Shown one piece after another: positions 62,124-64,000 of a stretch of 64,000 bases of DNA. Position 1 is the first letter of the stretch; each line of letters starts with the position of its first letter. The stretch lies in the NCBI RefSeq assembly GCF_964340395.1, contig NC_135557.1, positions 19,678,225 to 19,742,224 of the forward strand. Reading direction: 5' to 3'. The DNA is from Glandiceps talaboti. Lineage: Eukaryota > Hemichordata > Enteropneusta > Spengelidae. Position numbers and translations under genes: made by a program. Below the pieces are notes generated by a model. The model was given only the letters and a program-made list of their open reading frames with translations. It did no database searches and had not been told where the DNA came from.

Positions 62124-64000
62124 TCGTGTCCTATGGGTAGAGTACGTACAGTGTAATTTCCCCACCAAAACTAGTCAACAACTGCATGCCTTGTTTGAAT
62201 AGTAAAAATATATTATACTACCAGCGTTTCTAATTCCATTTAAACCGACTAAATATCATTTGATATTCTAACATGATATTATAAAATGATCTTCATCTTT
62301 CCATATTCTTTATTTTATCAATCATAATACATTTTATGTACAGACACAAAAACTGATTCCTGTAATGGTGGTAACGTACAATTATGACGAACAGAATAGT
62401 TCGAAATTCACCAATTTTAATTTTGCGATATATCGAACAATTTAATTAAGTCCACTAGTTCACTATGTCAATTTAATAAAATTGTAACCTTCTGTTATTT
62501 TATATGCAATTGAGACGATAAATTAATAGTAACCTTTCTATTTTGGAAAAAGTCATGGCTTAACCTAAATGTGTTATTTTTTTAAATTTCATCTGAACAA
62601 TTTGATGATTTCTACGTATGGAATCGTTACTAAAACTGGGAGATTTGTCACATAGTAGTACGGTTATCCGATTGCATGATTCCATACCATAACTTTTGAA
62701 AATCGATCGTTTTCAGGCTTGGGGCCAGGAGAAACTGCAACTTCATAAACCTGCCAAAGATATATGGATATATTTTTCACGCTCTAAATTAAAGCGACAC
62801 AGGGTGCGTTTGTATGATGTAATTTCTGTCAGCATATATCAAAACACAGTATCACTTGCATTTGAGTGAACTCAAACCTGGTATTTTATAAAGTATCGGA
62901 TGACGTAATTTATTATAGTAACTAAATCGTTGAAATTATTTGTTAAAATGACACACTGCTTTCTTACAGTACGTGACAATTGTACAGTGTTTTAGCGGTC
63001 AATAAATAAACATATTTGCTTTGGGAACAGGTATAAAGTGTTATTTTACATAGGACTAGCTGGCCAATGTTTTTATATTAACTTTTAAATTCATCAACTC
63101 TGTATATATTTAATATTTCACAGAAATCGTGGTGATAAGTTTTGTAAATCGTCAATGTATGTGATTCTACTTATTTAGGTCATCTGCACCCAGTCATCTT
63201 GTTTCTCTCACAGACGCTACATTACAATCGTTGTAGACTCTATGGAGCCGGCAGAAGTCAGACAAGTCTAGGTGGCAACATTATATTGAACGCGGACAAT
63301 TCTGTTGTTGATTTTCTGCCGAATTTCCGTTTGGTATATTTCAACCCCTAACTGACTCTTTGAAAACACGCCTGGGTTATAGCATTTGCTCCATTTAATG
63401 TCACAATTGGGTAAAAATGTGCCAGTCCAGCACATACTCTTAATGAAGTTGGCTAATTGCTATCTTGACCTCAACGTTTATCAGTCGTCAAATAATTTCA
63501 ATTCCCGGCCCAGTTCGCCCTCAACGTTCATACCACGACATATTTGATAGAAATATCAGACTAACACGTAAGTTGAACTAGTACTGTGCTAAGTGGTAAA
63601 AATCGCCGCCTGACATAACAGTACCAAATTCTTTTGTGTTATTTCACTGCTACTAGTCACCTTGCTTGTGCAACTATTCTGAAATATGTGTTGTCTATCT
63701 AATTTGTATTTAGGAACAAGATCAACGTTCAATGTAGTATAACAAAATTATTTGTTTTAGTTTTGTGGTGAGGTTGGAATGGGGTGGGGTTGTGGCATTT
63801 TAGTTCTCATCCGACACAAACGATTCTACATTTAATGGAATCTGTTGTGTATAAATATAACTACATTTGTATTTCTGAAAATGTATTCAAATCGGGAAAT
63901 GGGAGAACTTTAGTAAATGCATGGCACAAAGTGTCAATAAATCAGTAAAATAGCATTTTCTCATTACCTACTGGATTTGTATATTCATAGTACTACATAT
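62124..64000. other. Intergenic, no gene seen
   Basis: AT-rich DNA to the end of the window. I found no exon with a family signature, no tRNA and no clear repeat. Confidence 0.4.

Overview
The window is nuclear DNA of an animal. Genes are split by GT-AG introns, intergenic DNA is AT-rich, and simple repeats are very abundant (ACAT, AC, AG, AT, TCTG). Small inverted-repeat transposons are also common. The gene families (EBAG9, a neurotrophin-like factor, Cys-loop receptors, a C-type lectin joined to a discoidin domain) and the long introns suggest a bilaterian invertebrate, probably marine. I cannot decide between a lophotrochozoan and an early-branching deuterostome from sequence alone.

Layout. 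(1) 1-3440, plus strand: the last three coding exons of EBAG9, whose 5' exons lie left of the window. Its last intron carries a 10-copy, 68-bp minisatellite and a Harbinger-like MITE. (2) 3441-11270: repeat-rich spacer with several inverted-repeat elements, a 41-bp array of CCAAT boxes and an intact tRNA-Glu(TTC) gene. (3) 11272-14661, minus strand: a secreted, furin-processed neurotrophin/Spaetzle-like cystine-knot precursor in two coding exons, with a probable 5' non-coding exon and TATA box. (4) 14662-29013: gene-poor, with a LINE 3' end, several foldback elements, tRNA-like relics and a ~700-bp TATG array. (5) 29014-51267: two paralogous nicotinic-acetylcholine-receptor-type subunits in divergent (head-to-head) orientation, each in six coding exons with matching intron positions and phases. 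(6) 54667-58353, minus strand: a seven-exon secreted protein with one C-type lectin domain (EPN and WND motifs) followed by one F5/8 type C domain. (7) 58354-64000: no gene recognised, only simple repeats and short palindromes.

The most interesting biology is the receptor pair. One copy has the vicinal cysteines of agonist loop C but lacks both loop-C tyrosines. The neighbour lacks the cysteines but has two tyrosines in that loop. They look like an old tandem-inverted duplication whose products have diverged in a complementary way. The neurotrophin-like factor is also unusual because its cysteine spacing departs from the classical neurotrophin knot. Exon joins were made by eye from splice sites and reading phase. 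Family names come from recognised motifs, not from a database search.
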